64,000 bases of DNA, from assembly GCF_003944765.1 (NCBI RefSeq), contig NZ_RWIU01000004.1, positions 1 to 64,000 on the forward strand, given 5' to 3'. The stretch comes from Hymenobacter perfusus. Its GTDB lineage: Bacteria; Bacteroidota; Bacteroidia; Cytophagales; Hymenobacteraceae. The first letter of the stretch is position 1. Each line of letters opens with the position of its first letter. Both the position numbers and the translations under genes were made by a program. The notes beneath the pieces are model-generated. The model saw nothing but the letters and a program-made list of their open reading frames with translations. It had not been told where the DNA came from and did no database searches. Positions 45,100 to 53,491 of this stretch are shown one piece after another.

Positions 45100-47202
45100 A
45101 TGAAACACCTTTCTGCTCCCAACCTGGCCGGCGCCGCGGCCCTGCTGCTGGCCCTGGCCGGCTGCGCCACCACCCAGCCCGCCGCTACCAGCACTACGGC
45201 CACGCCTACGGCTACTGCTGTTGCCACCACCACCGGCGGCCGCAGCATCAACCCCCAGGACGTGGACCGCGCGGTGTCGCCGTGCGAGGACTTCTTCCGG
45301 TTTTCGGGCGGCAACTGGCTGAAAAATAACCCCATTCCGGCCTACGCCAGCAGCTGGGCCCCGCGCAACGAGCTCAACGACCGGACCCAGGCCACGCTGC
45401 GCCGCATCCTGGAAGATGCCGCCGCCGACCGTGCTGCCATCCCGGGCTCGAACCGCCAGAAAGTGGGCGACTACTACGCCGCCGGCATGGACTCAGTGGG
45501 CCTCGAAAAAGCCGGCCTGACCTACCTCAAGCCCGAGCTGGCCCGCATTGCGGCCGTGAAAGACCGGCCCGGCCTGCTCACCGAAATTGCCCGCCAGCAG
45601 ACGCTGGGCACCGGCGCGTTCTTCCGGGCCGGCGTCACGCCCGACCGCAAAAACAGCTCGGTGTACGCCGTGAACATGAGCCAGGGCGGCCTAGGTATGC
45701 CCGACCGGGACTACTACCTCAAGGACGACGCCCGCTCCAAAACCGTGCGCACCGCCTACATCACCTACCTCACCAACACCTTCAAGCTGCTGGGCGACGC
45801 GGAAGCTACGGCCGCCGCCAAAGCCGCCACGGTGGTGCGCGTGGAAACCCGCCTGGCCCGCGCCAGCAAAGACCGGGTGTCCCTGCGCGACCCGTACGCC
45901 AGCTATAATAAGATGACGGTGGCCGAGGCCGACAAGCAGTTTCCGAACCTGCAGCCCTCGGCTTTGCTGAAGCGCAACGGCCTGGGCGCGGCCCAGGAGG
46001 TGATTGTGGGCCAGCCGGAGTTCTTCAAGGAAGTCAGCGCGGTGCTGAAAGAGGAGCCGCTGGCCGACCTCAAAACTTACCTGAGCTGGCAGCTGGTGTC
46101 GTCGGTGCCGGCGGCTTTGCCCCAGGCGTTTAGTGATGAGGCGTTCCGGTTTGCGCAGGTGCAGAGCGGGGCCAAGCAGCAGCCCACCCGCTGGAAACGC
46201 ATGCTTTCGGCCACCGACGGCACCCTGGGCGAGGCTTTCGGGCAGCTGTACGTGGACCAGGCGTTTTCGCCCGCGGCCAAGCAGAAGGCGCTGGATATGC
46301 TGGCCAATATCCGCGAGTCGATGGCCGAGCACATCCAGACCAACACCTGGATGAGCGCCGCCACCAAGCAGGAGGCCCTCAAGAAACTCAGCGCCCTGCG
46401 CGTGAAAATCGGCTACCCCGACAAATGGAAGGACTATTCGGCGCTGAATATTTCGCGCGAGTCGTACCTGAAAAACGTGCTGGCGGCGCGCCAGTGGGGC
46501 TACCAGCAGAACGTGAAGAAGTTTGGCGGGCCGATTGACCGTACCGAGTGGAGCATGACGCCGCCCACCATCAACGCCTACTACAGCCCGCCGATGAACG
46601 AAATCGTGTTTCCGGCCGGCTACCTGCAGCCCCCGTTCTTCGACCCCGAGGCAGACGATGCGGTGAACTACGGCGCCATCGGCGGCGTGATGGGCCACGA
46701 AATGACCCACGGCTTCGACGACTCCGGCCGGCAATACGACTCGGAAGGCAACCTGCGGGACTGGTGGACGCCCGCCGACGCGGCCGAATTCACGAAGCGC
46801 GCCGCCGTGGTGGGCACCCAGTACTCAGCCTTCTCGCCGCTGGATTCGGTGTACGTGAACGGCAAGCTGACCATGGGCGAAAACCTGGCCGATTTCGCCG
46901 GCCTCACCATCGTGTACGCCGCCCTCCAGAAGCAGCTCGACAAGCAGTACGGCAAGGGCAACCGCCCGCTCATCGACGGCTTCACGCCCGAGCAGCGCTT
47001 TTTCCTGAGCTGGGCGCAGCTGCGCCGCCAGAACATCCGCCCCGAAGCCCTGCGCCAGCAAATCCTCACCGACCCCCACTCGCCCGGCCAGTACCGCACC
47101 ATCGGCCCCCTCATGAACATGCCCGAGTTCTACCAAGCCTTCGGCTGCACGCCCGGCCAGAAAATGGTACGCCCGGATGCCGAGCGGGCGGTGATTTGGT
47201 AA
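45100..47202 (+). CDS. M13 family zinc metallopeptidase (neprilysin/PepO-like), copy 1
   Basis: 700-residue predicted lipoprotein (signal LALAGCATT, lipobox Cys near residue 25). M13 N-terminal domain from about 50 (CEDFFRFSGGNWLKNNPIP), zinc site HEMTH at residues 533-537, the third ligand in GENLADFAG (about 593), and the C-terminal MNMPEFYQAFGC with conserved GC(T)..MV. It should cut short peptides in the periplasm. A second M13 gene follows 217 nt downstream with high similarity, so this is a tandem duplication. A family B palindrome separates them. Confidence 0.95.
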   Translation: MKHLSAPNLAGAAALLLALAGCATTQPAATSTTATPTATAVATTTGGRSINPQDVDRAVSPCEDFFRFSGGNWLKNNPIPAYASSWAPRNELNDRTQATLRRILEDAAADRAAIPGSNRQKVGDYYAAGMDSVGLEKAGLTYLKPELARIAAVKDRPGLLTEIARQQTLGTGAFFRAGVTPDRKNSSVYAVNMSQGGLGMPDRDYYLKDDARSKTVRTAYITYLTNTFKLLGDAEATAAAKAATVVRVETRLARASKDRVSLRDPYASYNKMTVAEADKQFPNLQPSALLKRNGLGAAQEVIVGQPEFFKEVSAVLKEEPLADLKTYLSWQLVSSVPAALPQAFSDEAFRFAQVQSGAKQQPTRWKRMLSATDGTLGEAFGQLYVDQAFSPAAKQKALDMLANIRESMAEHIQTNTWMSAATKQEALKKLSALRVKIGYPDKWKDYSALNISRESYLKNVLAARQWGYQQNVKKFGGPIDRTEWSMTPPTINAYYSPPMNEIVFPAGYLQPPFFDPEADDAVNYGAIGGVMGHEMTHGFDDSGRQYDSEGNLRDWWTPADAAEFTKRAAVVGTQYSAFSPLDSVYVNGKLTMGENLADFAGLTIVYAALQKQLDKQYGKGNRPLIDGFTPEQRFFLSWAQLRRQNIRPEALRQQILTDPHSPGQYRTIGPLMNMPEFYQAFGCTPGQKMVRPDAERAVIW

Positions 47203-47225
47203 GCTGAAGCCCAGCCAAAAAGAAT

Positions 47226-47366
47226 GTCATGCTGAGCGGAGCGAAGCATCTCGCGTGCTGATGTTATTAAATCGTCGAACGATACCCGCTCCGTAGCCCA
47301 GGGTTTAAACCCTGGGCTAGTAAGGCAACGTCAGCACGCGAGATGCTTCGGCAAGCTCAGCATGAC
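47226..47366. repeat. Palindromic repeat, family B copy 2, with inner palindrome
   Basis: 36-nt arms 47226-47261 and 47331-47366 pair apart from a short centre where the left arm has GCGGAGCG and the right, read backwards, GCTTGCCG. Both versions occur in other copies. Inside lies a separate 26-bp perfect palindrome with GCCCAGGGTTTAAACCCTGG (47294-47319). It begins 24 nt after the stop of the first M13 gene. Confidence 0.85.
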
Positions 47367-47419
47367 GTTCCTTCCTTTCCCAATTTCAACTTCTTCCACA
47401 ACCTCCAATCTTCCACCAA

Positions 47420-49549
47420 ATGACCCCACAACGCACCTTCCTGCTCTCCCTGGGCACGGCGGCTGGTATGGCCCTGGCCGGCTGCGCCGCCAGTACGCCC
47501 GCTACCACCGCCACCACGCCTGCTGCAACTCCAACTGCCACGGCTGATGCTTCGGCTACGGCCCAGCTCGGCCCGGTACTGCCCGGCGTCGGTATTGATC
47601 CGGCCAATATTGATAAGTCGGTGAACCCCTGCGACGACTTCTTCCAGTACGCCTCGGGCACCTGGCTCAAGAACAACCCGATTCCGGCTGCCGAGTCGCG
47701 CTGGAGTTCCTGGAACGGGCTCATCAACCAGAATGAGGCCGTGATGCGCCAGATTCTGGAAACCTCGGCCGCCAACAAAACCGCTGCCAAGGGCACCAAC
47801 CTGCAGAAAGTAGGCGACTACTACGCCACGGCCATGGACTCGATGGCCATCGACAAAGCCGGCCTGAAGTACCTGCAGCCGGAGCTAGCCCGCATTTCGG
47901 CGGTGAAGGACCTGCGCGGGCTGCAAACCGAGTTGGTGCGCGCCCAGCGCCTACAAACCCGCTCGGTATTCGGGCTGGGTGTGAACCAGGACCGCAAAAA
48001 GAGCGACGAGTACGCCCTCTACCTCAGCCAGGGCGGCCTCAGCCTGCCCGACCGGGACTACTACCTCAAGGACGACGCCCGCTCCAAAACCATCCGCACG
48101 GCCTACACCACCTACCTCACCAACACGTTCAAGATGCTGGGCGAAAGCCCGGCCGTGGCCGCTAAAAGCGCCGCCACGGTGCTGCGCCTCGAAACCCGGC
48201 TCGCCCGGGCCAGTAAGGACCGCGTAGCCCTGCGTGACCCGTACGCCAACTACAACAAGATGACGGTGGCCGAGGCCGCCCAGAAATACCCCAACCTGGG
48301 TTTGCCCGTGATGCTGCCTGCTCTGGGCCTCAGCTCGGCCAAAGAGGTGATTGTAGGCCAGCCCGAGTTCCTGCAGGAAGCCAGCACCGCCCTCAAGCAG
48401 GAGCCCCTCGGCGACTGGAAAACCTATCTGCGCTGGCACCTCACCTCGTCGCTGATGTCGGCTTTGCCGCAGTCGTTTGGTGATGAGTCGTTCCGGTTTC
48501 AGCAAGTGCTGAGCGGGGCCAAGCAGCAGCAGCCTCGCTGGAAGCGCATGCTTCGCGCTACCGATGGTGCGCTGGGCGAGGCGTTCGGCCAGCTGTACGT
48601 AGACAAGGCCTTCGCGCCCGAAACCAAGGTGAAGGCCCAGCAGATGGTGGCCAACATCAAGGAAGCCATGGGTGAGCATATCCGCGGCCTGGAGTGGATG
48701 AGCGCCGTCACCAAGGAGGAAGCCCTCAAAAAGCTCAATGCCTTCACCGTCAAAATCGGCTACCCCGATAAGTGGAAGGACTATTCGGCCCTCTCGATGA
48801 GCCGCGAATCGTACCTGAAAAACGTGCTGGCCGCCCGCGAGTGGGAATCGAAGGACAACCTGAGCCGCTACGGCAAGCCGATTGACCGCGAAGTATGGGG
48901 CATGACGCCGCCCACGGTGAATGCCTACTACAACTCCTCGCTCAACGAAATCGTGTTTCCGGCCGGCATCATGCAGCCCCCGTTCTTCGACCCCAAGGCC
49001 GACGACGCGGTAAACTACGGCGGTATGGGCGCGGTAATCGGCCACGAAATCACCCACGGCTTCGACGACCGGGGCCGGCAGTCGGATGCTCAGGGCAACC
49101 TGCGCGACTGGTGGACCAAGGAAGACGCGGCCGAATTCACGAAGCGCGCCGACATGGTAGGCGCCCAGTACTCGGCCTTCCAGCCCCTCGATTCGGTGTT
49201 CGTGAACGGCAAGCTGACCATGGGCGAAAACCTGGCCGACTTCGGCGGCCTGGCCCTGGCCTACTCGGCCCTCGAAAAAGAGCTGCAGAAGAAATACGGC
49301 AGCAACCCGCGCCCCCGCTACGACGGCTTCACGCCCGAGCAGCGCTTCTTCCTAGGCTGGGCGCAAGTGTGGCGCACCAACGCCCGCCCCGAGTATATTC
49401 GCCAGCAGGTCCTCACCGACTCACACTCCCCGGCCCAATACCGCACCAACGGCCCGCTCATGAACATGCCCCAGTTCTATGAGGCCTTCGGCTGCAAGGA
49501 AGACGCCAAGATGGTCCGCGCCCAGAACGTCCGCGCCAACATCTGGTAA
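47420..49549 (+). CDS. M13 family zinc metallopeptidase (neprilysin/PepO-like), copy 2
   Basis: 709-residue predicted lipoprotein (signal ..GMALAGCAAS). Same layout as the gene before it: CDDFFQYASGTWLKNNPIP, zinc site HEITH at residues 542-546, GENLADFGG, and a C-terminal MNMPQFYEAFGC. Long stretches match copy 1 nearly residue for residue (for example LPDRDYYLKDDARSKT), while the N-terminal linker differs. The two copies may have split in specificity. No regulator is adjacent on this side apart from the BlaI gene 280 nt later. Confidence 0.95.
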   Translation: MTPQRTFLLSLGTAAGMALAGCAASTPATTATTPAATPTATADASATAQLGPVLPGVGIDPANIDKSVNPCDDFFQYASGTWLKNNPIPAAESRWSSWNGLINQNEAVMRQILETSAANKTAAKGTNLQKVGDYYATAMDSMAIDKAGLKYLQPELARISAVKDLRGLQTELVRAQRLQTRSVFGLGVNQDRKKSDEYALYLSQGGLSLPDRDYYLKDDARSKTIRTAYTTYLTNTFKMLGESPAVAAKSAATVLRLETRLARASKDRVALRDPYANYNKMTVAEAAQKYPNLGLPVMLPALGLSSAKEVIVGQPEFLQEASTALKQEPLGDWKTYLRWHLTSSLMSALPQSFGDESFRFQQVLSGAKQQQPRWKRMLRATDGALGEAFGQLYVDKAFAPETKVKAQQMVANIKEAMGEHIRGLEWMSAVTKEEALKKLNAFTVKIGYPDKWKDYSALSMSRESYLKNVLAAREWESKDNLSRYGKPIDREVWGMTPPTVNAYYNSSLNEIVFPAGIMQPPFFDPKADDAVNYGGMGAVIGHEITHGFDDRGRQSDAQGNLRDWWTKEDAAEFTKRADMVGAQYSAFQPLDSVFVNGKLTMGENLADFGGLALAYSALEKELQKKYGSNPRPRYDGFTPEQRFFLGWAQVWRTNARPEYIRQQVLTDSHSPAQYRTNGPLMNMPQFYEAFGCKEDAKMVRAQNVRANIW

Positions 49550-49604
49550 CAGAACGTCCCGGTCCGGCGGCTTTTTTCAGCCGTCGGGCCGGGGGGGCAA
49601 AGGC

Positions 49605-49697
49605 TTGTAGAGACGCAATATTTTGCGTCTTATCGTTGCTGACTTATGTGCTATTAAACCGTTCAACGATGAGACGCAAAATATTGCGTCTCTACAA
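49605..49697. repeat. Palindromic repeat, family A copy 3
   Basis: 93 bp with perfect 26-bp terminal inverted repeats (49605-49630 and 49672-49697), starting TTGTAGAGACGCAATATTTT. The hairpin core reads GCAATATTTTGC where copies 1 and 2 read GCGACACTTCGC or similar, so the frame GTAGAGACGC is kept and the core varies. It lies 55 nt after the second M13 stop. Confidence 0.9.
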
Positions 49698-49706
49698 CGT
49701 TCCTTC

Positions 49707-49751
49707 AAAAGAGAGAGGCCGCCTGCGTGATGCAGGCGGCCTCTCTCTTTT
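49707..49751. terminator. Terminator, 20-bp stem
   Basis: Perfect arms 49707-49726 and 49732-49751 (AAAAGAGAGAGGCCGCCTGC and complement), loop GTGAT. It ends M13 transcripts and isolates the BlaI gene. Confidence 0.9.
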
Positions 49752-49796
49752 CTGATGAAAAATTATTTGCCGTTGATAACCAATAAGTATGATTTA

Positions 49797-49821
49797 TTCG
49801 TAGAATTACGAAAAGTTCGTA
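49797..49821. promoter_or_regulatory. Candidate BlaI operator with three TTCGTA half-sites
   Basis: TTCGTA (49797-49802), GAAT, TACGAA (49807-49812), AAG, TTCGTA (49816-49821). The first two form an inverted pair, the last two another. The set ends 8 nt before the ATG of the BlaI-type gene, where an autorepressor would bind. Confidence 0.55.
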
Positions 49822-49829
49822 ATAAGAAA

Positions 49830-50198
49830 ATGGAACGATTAACTCAACCCGAGGAAGAGGCCATGCGGGGCTTCTGGCAGCTGGGCGGCGGCTTCATCAA
49901 GGAAGTGCTGGAACTGCTGCCCGAGCCGCGCCCGCCCTACACCACGCTGGCCTCCACGGTGCGCAACCTGGAGCGCAAGCACTACCTCACCAGCCGCAAG
50001 CTGGGCAACACGTTCCGGTTTGTGCCCAGCGTCACGGCCGAGGAGTACCGGCGGCGCTTCCTAGGCACGTTCGTGGGCGACTACTTCCGCAATTCCTACA
50101 AAGAGCTGGTGTCATTCTTCGCGCAGGAGCAGAAAATCAGCCCCGAGGAGCTGCAGGACATCATCGACATGATTGAAAACCGCAAAACCCGGCCCTGA
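49830..50198 (+). CDS. BlaI/MecI/CopY family transcriptional repressor
   Basis: 122 residues. Winged-helix N-terminal domain (LTQPEEEAMRGFWQLGGGFIKEVLELLPEPRPPYTTLASTVRNLERKHYLTSRKLGNTFRF in parts) and the C-terminal dimerisation segment with FFAQEQKISPEELQDIIDMIE. The ATG at 49830 fits the family; the longer in-frame start would run through the candidate operator. Its stop overlaps the ATG of the M56 peptidase gene (TGATG), as usual for BlaI-BlaR1 pairs, so the signal path sensor protease - repressor cleavage is expected. The regulated target beyond the pair is unknown. Confidence 0.93.
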   Translation: MERLTQPEEEAMRGFWQLGGGFIKEVLELLPEPRPPYTTLASTVRNLERKHYLTSRKLGNTFRFVPSVTAEEYRRRFLGTFVGDYFRNSYKELVSFFAQEQKISPEELQDIIDMIENRKTRP

Positions 50199-51634
50199 TG
50201 CCCGTGCTGCTGCTATATCTGCTGCAAATGCAGGGGGCGCTGCTGCTGCTGCTGGCCGTGTACTACGGGCTGCTGCGCCGGCTCACGTTTCATCAGCTCA
50301 ACCGGGCGTATCTGCTGGCGGCGCTGGCTCTGGCGGCTCTGTATCCGGTGCTGGATCTGGGCTGGCTGCGGCCCGCCGTGGCCCCCGTCGCCCCGCTGCC
50401 GCTGGTGTTTCCCGCCTGGGCTGAGGCAACCGGCGCGGCTGTTCCGGCTGCTTCTGGCCCCGACTATGGGGTGTGGCTACTGGGGGCTTATGGGCTGGGC
50501 GCATTCTTGCTGCTGCTCCGGCTGCTGGTGCAGGGCGCATCGTTGTGGCGGCTGCACCGGGCTTCCCGGCCCGTGGAGGCGGCAGGCGGGCGGTTTCGGG
50601 CGGTGATGGGGGAGGTGAGCCCGTTTTCGTTTGGGCGCGCCATCTACCTCAACCCGGCCCACCACGCGCCGGCCGAGCTGCCGGTGGTATTGCTGCACGA
50701 ACAGGTGCATATCCGCCAAGCCCACACGCTGGATGTGCTGCTGGGCCACCTGCACCGCGTGCTGGCCTGGGTTAGTCCGGCGGCCTGGCTGTGGCTGCGG
50801 GCTACTCAGGAAAACCTGGAGTTCATTGCCGATGCCGCCGTGCTACGCGAAAGCCAGCTGGCCCCGAAGCAGTATCAATACAGTCTGGTCCGGCTGAGTA
50901 CGTTGGCGGCCGGGCCGGCTTTAGCAACACCTTTCTCCTTTATTACCCTCAAAAACCGTATTCGTATGATGAATTCCCTTCCTTCCAGCCGCCGGCAGCT
51001 GCTGCGCTACGCCGCTAGTTTTGCCCTGCTGGGCTTGGTAGCTGTGGGCTGCGCTACCCCGAAGCAGGCTGAAATGCCCCAGCCTATTGGCGCGGCTGAT
51101 CAAAAGACAAATCCCAAGCTGGATAAGGTCACGTTTGTATTGGATGGCAAGCCGTCTACCAAGGAGGAAGTATTTGGCCTCGACCCGAAGCTGATAGCCA
51201 GTATCCACGTCATTAAAGGCGATAAGGCCAGTGTTGGCGTAAATATGAAAGCCTTGCGTCAGGATTTTGGGAGCAAGCTGGATGATGGAGTGCTATTTGC
51301 CTTCACGAAAGCCGGAGTGAATGCCCCGGCAGTGCAGCAGCTCCTTGTTAAATACAATATCAAGCTTGAAAACGCCGCTGCCGCCCAACATCAGAAAGGT
51401 GACACGGGTGCATTGTACCAGAAGCTGGTGGACGGTAAAGGCCTGACCGACGCGGAAATAGGCGGGCGCCTTCTGCTGATCAACAGTCAGCCGGCTACCG
51501 CTCAGCAGCTGCGGGCATTACCGGCCGGGGTAGTTTCGGCCTTGTCCGTGTCCAATGATCCGATAAAGAAATATGGCGAGGCCGGCCGTAACGGATTGAT
51601 TTTCGTGCTGACGAAAGACCGAAATAAACTGTAA
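50198..51634 (+). CDS. M56 family (BlaR1-like) membrane metallopeptidase with TonB-plug-like tail
   Basis: 478 residues. Membrane helices at about 3-25, 35-55 and 95-115, the cytosolic zinc site HEQVH (167-171) with E-x-x-x-D (208-212), a further helix near 275 (ASFALLGLVAVGCATP), then a periplasmic part. It lacks the penicillin-binding domain of BlaR1. Instead it has a domain VTFVLDGKPSTKEEVFGLDPKLIASIHVIKGD...LDDGVLFAFTK, which looks like the start of a TonB-receptor plug, and a second such unit (..LLLINSQPATAQQLRALPAGVVSALSV...GRNGLIFVLTK). This plug-bearing M56 type is common in Bacteroidota. Confidence 0.9.
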   Translation: MPVLLLYLLQMQGALLLLLAVYYGLLRRLTFHQLNRAYLLAALALAALYPVLDLGWLRPAVAPVAPLPLVFPAWAEATGAAVPAASGPDYGVWLLGAYGLGAFLLLLRLLVQGASLWRLHRASRPVEAAGGRFRAVMGEVSPFSFGRAIYLNPAHHAPAELPVVLLHEQVHIRQAHTLDVLLGHLHRVLAWVSPAAWLWLRATQENLEFIADAAVLRESQLAPKQYQYSLVRLSTLAAGPALATPFSFITLKNRIRMMNSLPSSRRQLLRYAASFALLGLVAVGCATPKQAEMPQPIGAADQKTNPKLDKVTFVLDGKPSTKEEVFGLDPKLIASIHVIKGDKASVGVNMKALRQDFGSKLDDGVLFAFTKAGVNAPAVQQLLVKYNIKLENAAAAQHQKGDTGALYQKLVDGKGLTDAEIGGRLLLINSQPATAQQLRALPAGVVSALSVSNDPIKKYGEAGRNGLIFVLTKDRNKL

Positions 51635-51698
51635 AACTAGGGTGGTGTCGCGGGCTTTTTGCCGCTTGCGGCACAAACTTTGTGAGCCGGTTGGGCCT

Positions 51699-52079
51699 AT
51701 GCGTATTCTTACTGCCTTCCGTTCTACTGCCTTCGGCACCAGCCTGCTTTTAACACTAGGCCTCGCCGCTCCCGCCGCTCAGGCCCAAACTACCCCGGCC
51801 GCTCCGGTCCAGGCCAGCGGCCCCAGCCTGTATTTCCTCGACGGTCAGCCCTCTACCCAGCAGGCCATCAATGCCCTTAACCGCCGCACTATTGCCAGCG
51901 TGAATGTGGTAAAAGGCCCCGATGCTACCCGCATTTTCGGGGCGGAGGCCACCGATGGGGTGATGATTGTAGTGACCAAGCGCAACGTGGGCTCCGAAGC
52001 CGTGGCCGAGTTCAACCGCCGCTACGATATCCGGCCAGTGGAAGCACCTGTGCCGCCTGCGCCACCAGTACGCCCGTAG
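51699..52079 (+). CDS. Small secreted protein with one TonB-plug-like domain
   Basis: 126 residues. Signal peptide (LLLTLGLAAPAAQAQ), then one domain SLYFLDGQPSTQQAINALNRRTIASVNVVKGPDATRIFGAEATDGVMIVVTKR, ending in a Pro-rich tail. The domain has the same layout as the two plug-like units in the M56 protein just upstream (64 nt away, same strand). It may be a ligand or decoy of that protein, or just a duplicated piece; this is inference. The first residues up to the ATG at 51699 in a longer frame are not conserved in character. Confidence 0.8.
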   Translation: MRILTAFRSTAFGTSLLLTLGLAAPAAQAQTTPAAPVQASGPSLYFLDGQPSTQQAINALNRRTIASVNVVKGPDATRIFGAEATDGVMIVVTKRNVGSEAVAEFNRRYDIRPVEAPVPPAPPVRP

Positions 52080-52202
52080 CCGGCGGGGTAGGGGCGGGAG
52101 GCCGGGTTAGCCGGTGGCCCCCGGCTCCATAACCAACGTAATGCCCCGATACCGCGTATCGGGTAACCTCTCCTCGTTGGTTTTTCACTCAGCGCTGCTT
52201 GC

Positions 52203-52616
52203 ATGACTTCAACCACGCTTGCCGATTTTCTTCAGCTTACCCACCGCCCTGACCTGGGCATTGTAACGGCCCGGTGGACGCGGCCCACTACCTCCGATGA
52301 GCTGCGCGCCGGCTACCAGGAACTGCTGCGCTACGCCGGCACCTGCGAAACCTGCCGCCGCTGGCTGATCGACTCGCGCCGCCGGGTGCAGGTGGATTCC
52401 CGGGATGTACACTGGCTCACGACCGATTTTTACCCGATGCTCCGCCAGCAACTCGACGGGCATGTGTACCTGGCCTTCCTGATTGCGCCCTACCAGGCCG
52501 ACCATGTGCAGGACGAGAGCCTGCCGTCGCTGCCCCATACTCACGGCGACTATTGCTCCCTGAACCAGTTCACCGATGAGGGTGAGGCGGTGCGTTGGCT
52601 GTGTTCCCGCGTGTGA
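52203..52616 (+). CDS. Hypothetical protein, CR-x-WLIDSRRR family (paralogue 3)
   Basis: 137 residues. Third member of the unnamed family in this window: HRPDLGIVTARW, the helix with ELRAGYQELLRYA, central CRRWLIDSRRR, a W-containing middle region (VHWLTTDFYPML), the strand VYLAFLIAP, and the ending FTDEGEAVRWL. Cytosolic, no membrane segment. It lies downstream of the BlaI/M56/plug genes on the same strand, 123 nt after the last. Function unknown. Confidence 0.8.
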   Translation: MTSTTLADFLQLTHRPDLGIVTARWTRPTTSDELRAGYQELLRYAGTCETCRRWLIDSRRRVQVDSRDVHWLTTDFYPMLRQQLDGHVYLAFLIAPYQADHVQDESLPSLPHTHGDYCSLNQFTDEGEAVRWLCSRV

Positions 52617-53004
52617 GGATTGTAAATAAGGCCCCTGTACCGGCTAACGGTTTACCGTAGAGGCCGGGGGGCGGCCAATATCAGTACAACCGGCTTCTTT
52701 AGAGAGCCTTGCAACCCTTCGTCGGCAACGACGAGGGGTTTTTATTTTTCGGGATTCCACTATTCAGGTGGTATCTATTCAGGAGTGGCTTGTGTATTGA
52801 CTGGAAAATGCAAGTAGCTACATGTTTATATAATGGGATAAGTCAATTAATTGTTTTTAATATTAGATGTGCAAAATATTCATGAAAATATGAATTTTTA
52901 TAGTTATTGACTTTGCTATACCTTCACTTTGAGTAAGATACCTGGCATGGATGCAAATGGTTTCTATTCACCGGATTCCTTTCACCACCTCTTAATCCTT
53001 TCTT
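52617..53004. other. 388-nt non-coding stretch: terminator and an AT-rich segment
   Basis: A terminator lies at 52713-52745. From about 52760 to 52930 the sequence is much richer in A+T than anywhere else in the window (for example TTTATATAATGGG, CAATTAATTG, ATTCATGAAAATATGAAT). No ORF, tRNA or known RNA was recognised. It may hold the promoter region of the gene at 53005 or be of foreign origin. Confidence 0.6.
52713..52748 (+). terminator. Terminator after paralogue 3
   Basis: AACCCTTCGTCG (52713-52724), loop GCAA, CGACGAGGGGTT (52729-52740), then TTTATTTTT. Confidence 0.85.
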
Positions 53005-53316
53005 ATGTTCAAAACGCTACTTCTGTTGTTTTTGGCCTTTGTGATGTTGCTGGAGCCGGAGGCGGTTCTGGCCCATGCCAGCGGGACGGCCAGTGCGGCC
53101 GGTACGGAAATGGTATCGGGCGCTTCTCTGTTCCGGCGGAGTGCCAAGCGGGGCCGCCCCAACTACAAGCCCTACCGCGGTAATAGCCGCCATAAAATGA
53201 AAAAGCTGGGCGTGTACAAACGGTGGCGTCTGCGGGTGAAAGCCCAGAAAAAGAAGCGCAGCCGTGGCCTCAGCCCCAGCGTAAAAGCCGGTGCCCCCGT
53301 GCGGAGCGCCAAGTAA
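53005..53316 (+). CDS. Small secreted, strongly basic protein
   Basis: 103 residues. Signal peptide (LLLLFLAFVMLLEPEAVLAHA), then a Lys/Arg-rich mature part: RRSAKRGRPNYKPYRGNSRHKMKKLGVYKRWRLRVKAQKKKRSRG. No domain recognised. Its charge suggests binding to acidic polysaccharide, lipopolysaccharide or nucleic acid, which is inference. Followed by a clear terminator, with an AT-rich region upstream. Confidence 0.75.
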   Translation: MFKTLLLLFLAFVMLLEPEAVLAHASGTASAAGTEMVSGASLFRRSAKRGRPNYKPYRGNSRHKMKKLGVYKRWRLRVKAQKKKRSRGLSPSVKAGAPVRSAK

Positions 53317-53343
53317 CGCCTGACTCAAACACGAACTATTGGT

Positions 53344-53378
53344 AAAAGCCGCTTCCCGACCGGGAAGCGGCTTTTTGT
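53344..53378 (+). terminator. Terminator after small basic protein gene
   Basis: AAAAGCCGCTTCCCG (53344-53358) pairs with CGGGAAGCGGCTTTT (53361-53375), loop 2 nt, then TG. Confidence 0.9.
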
Positions 53379-53491
53379 TTGTTGCCGGCCCTGATGGTGA
53401 ACTGAGGCGTGAAGCGGGAAGCGGAGTTGCGCCGGGCCTGCAACCTACGGCCGGAGCCAGTGGTTATTCACCGTTATTGCTGCTGCCGTCT

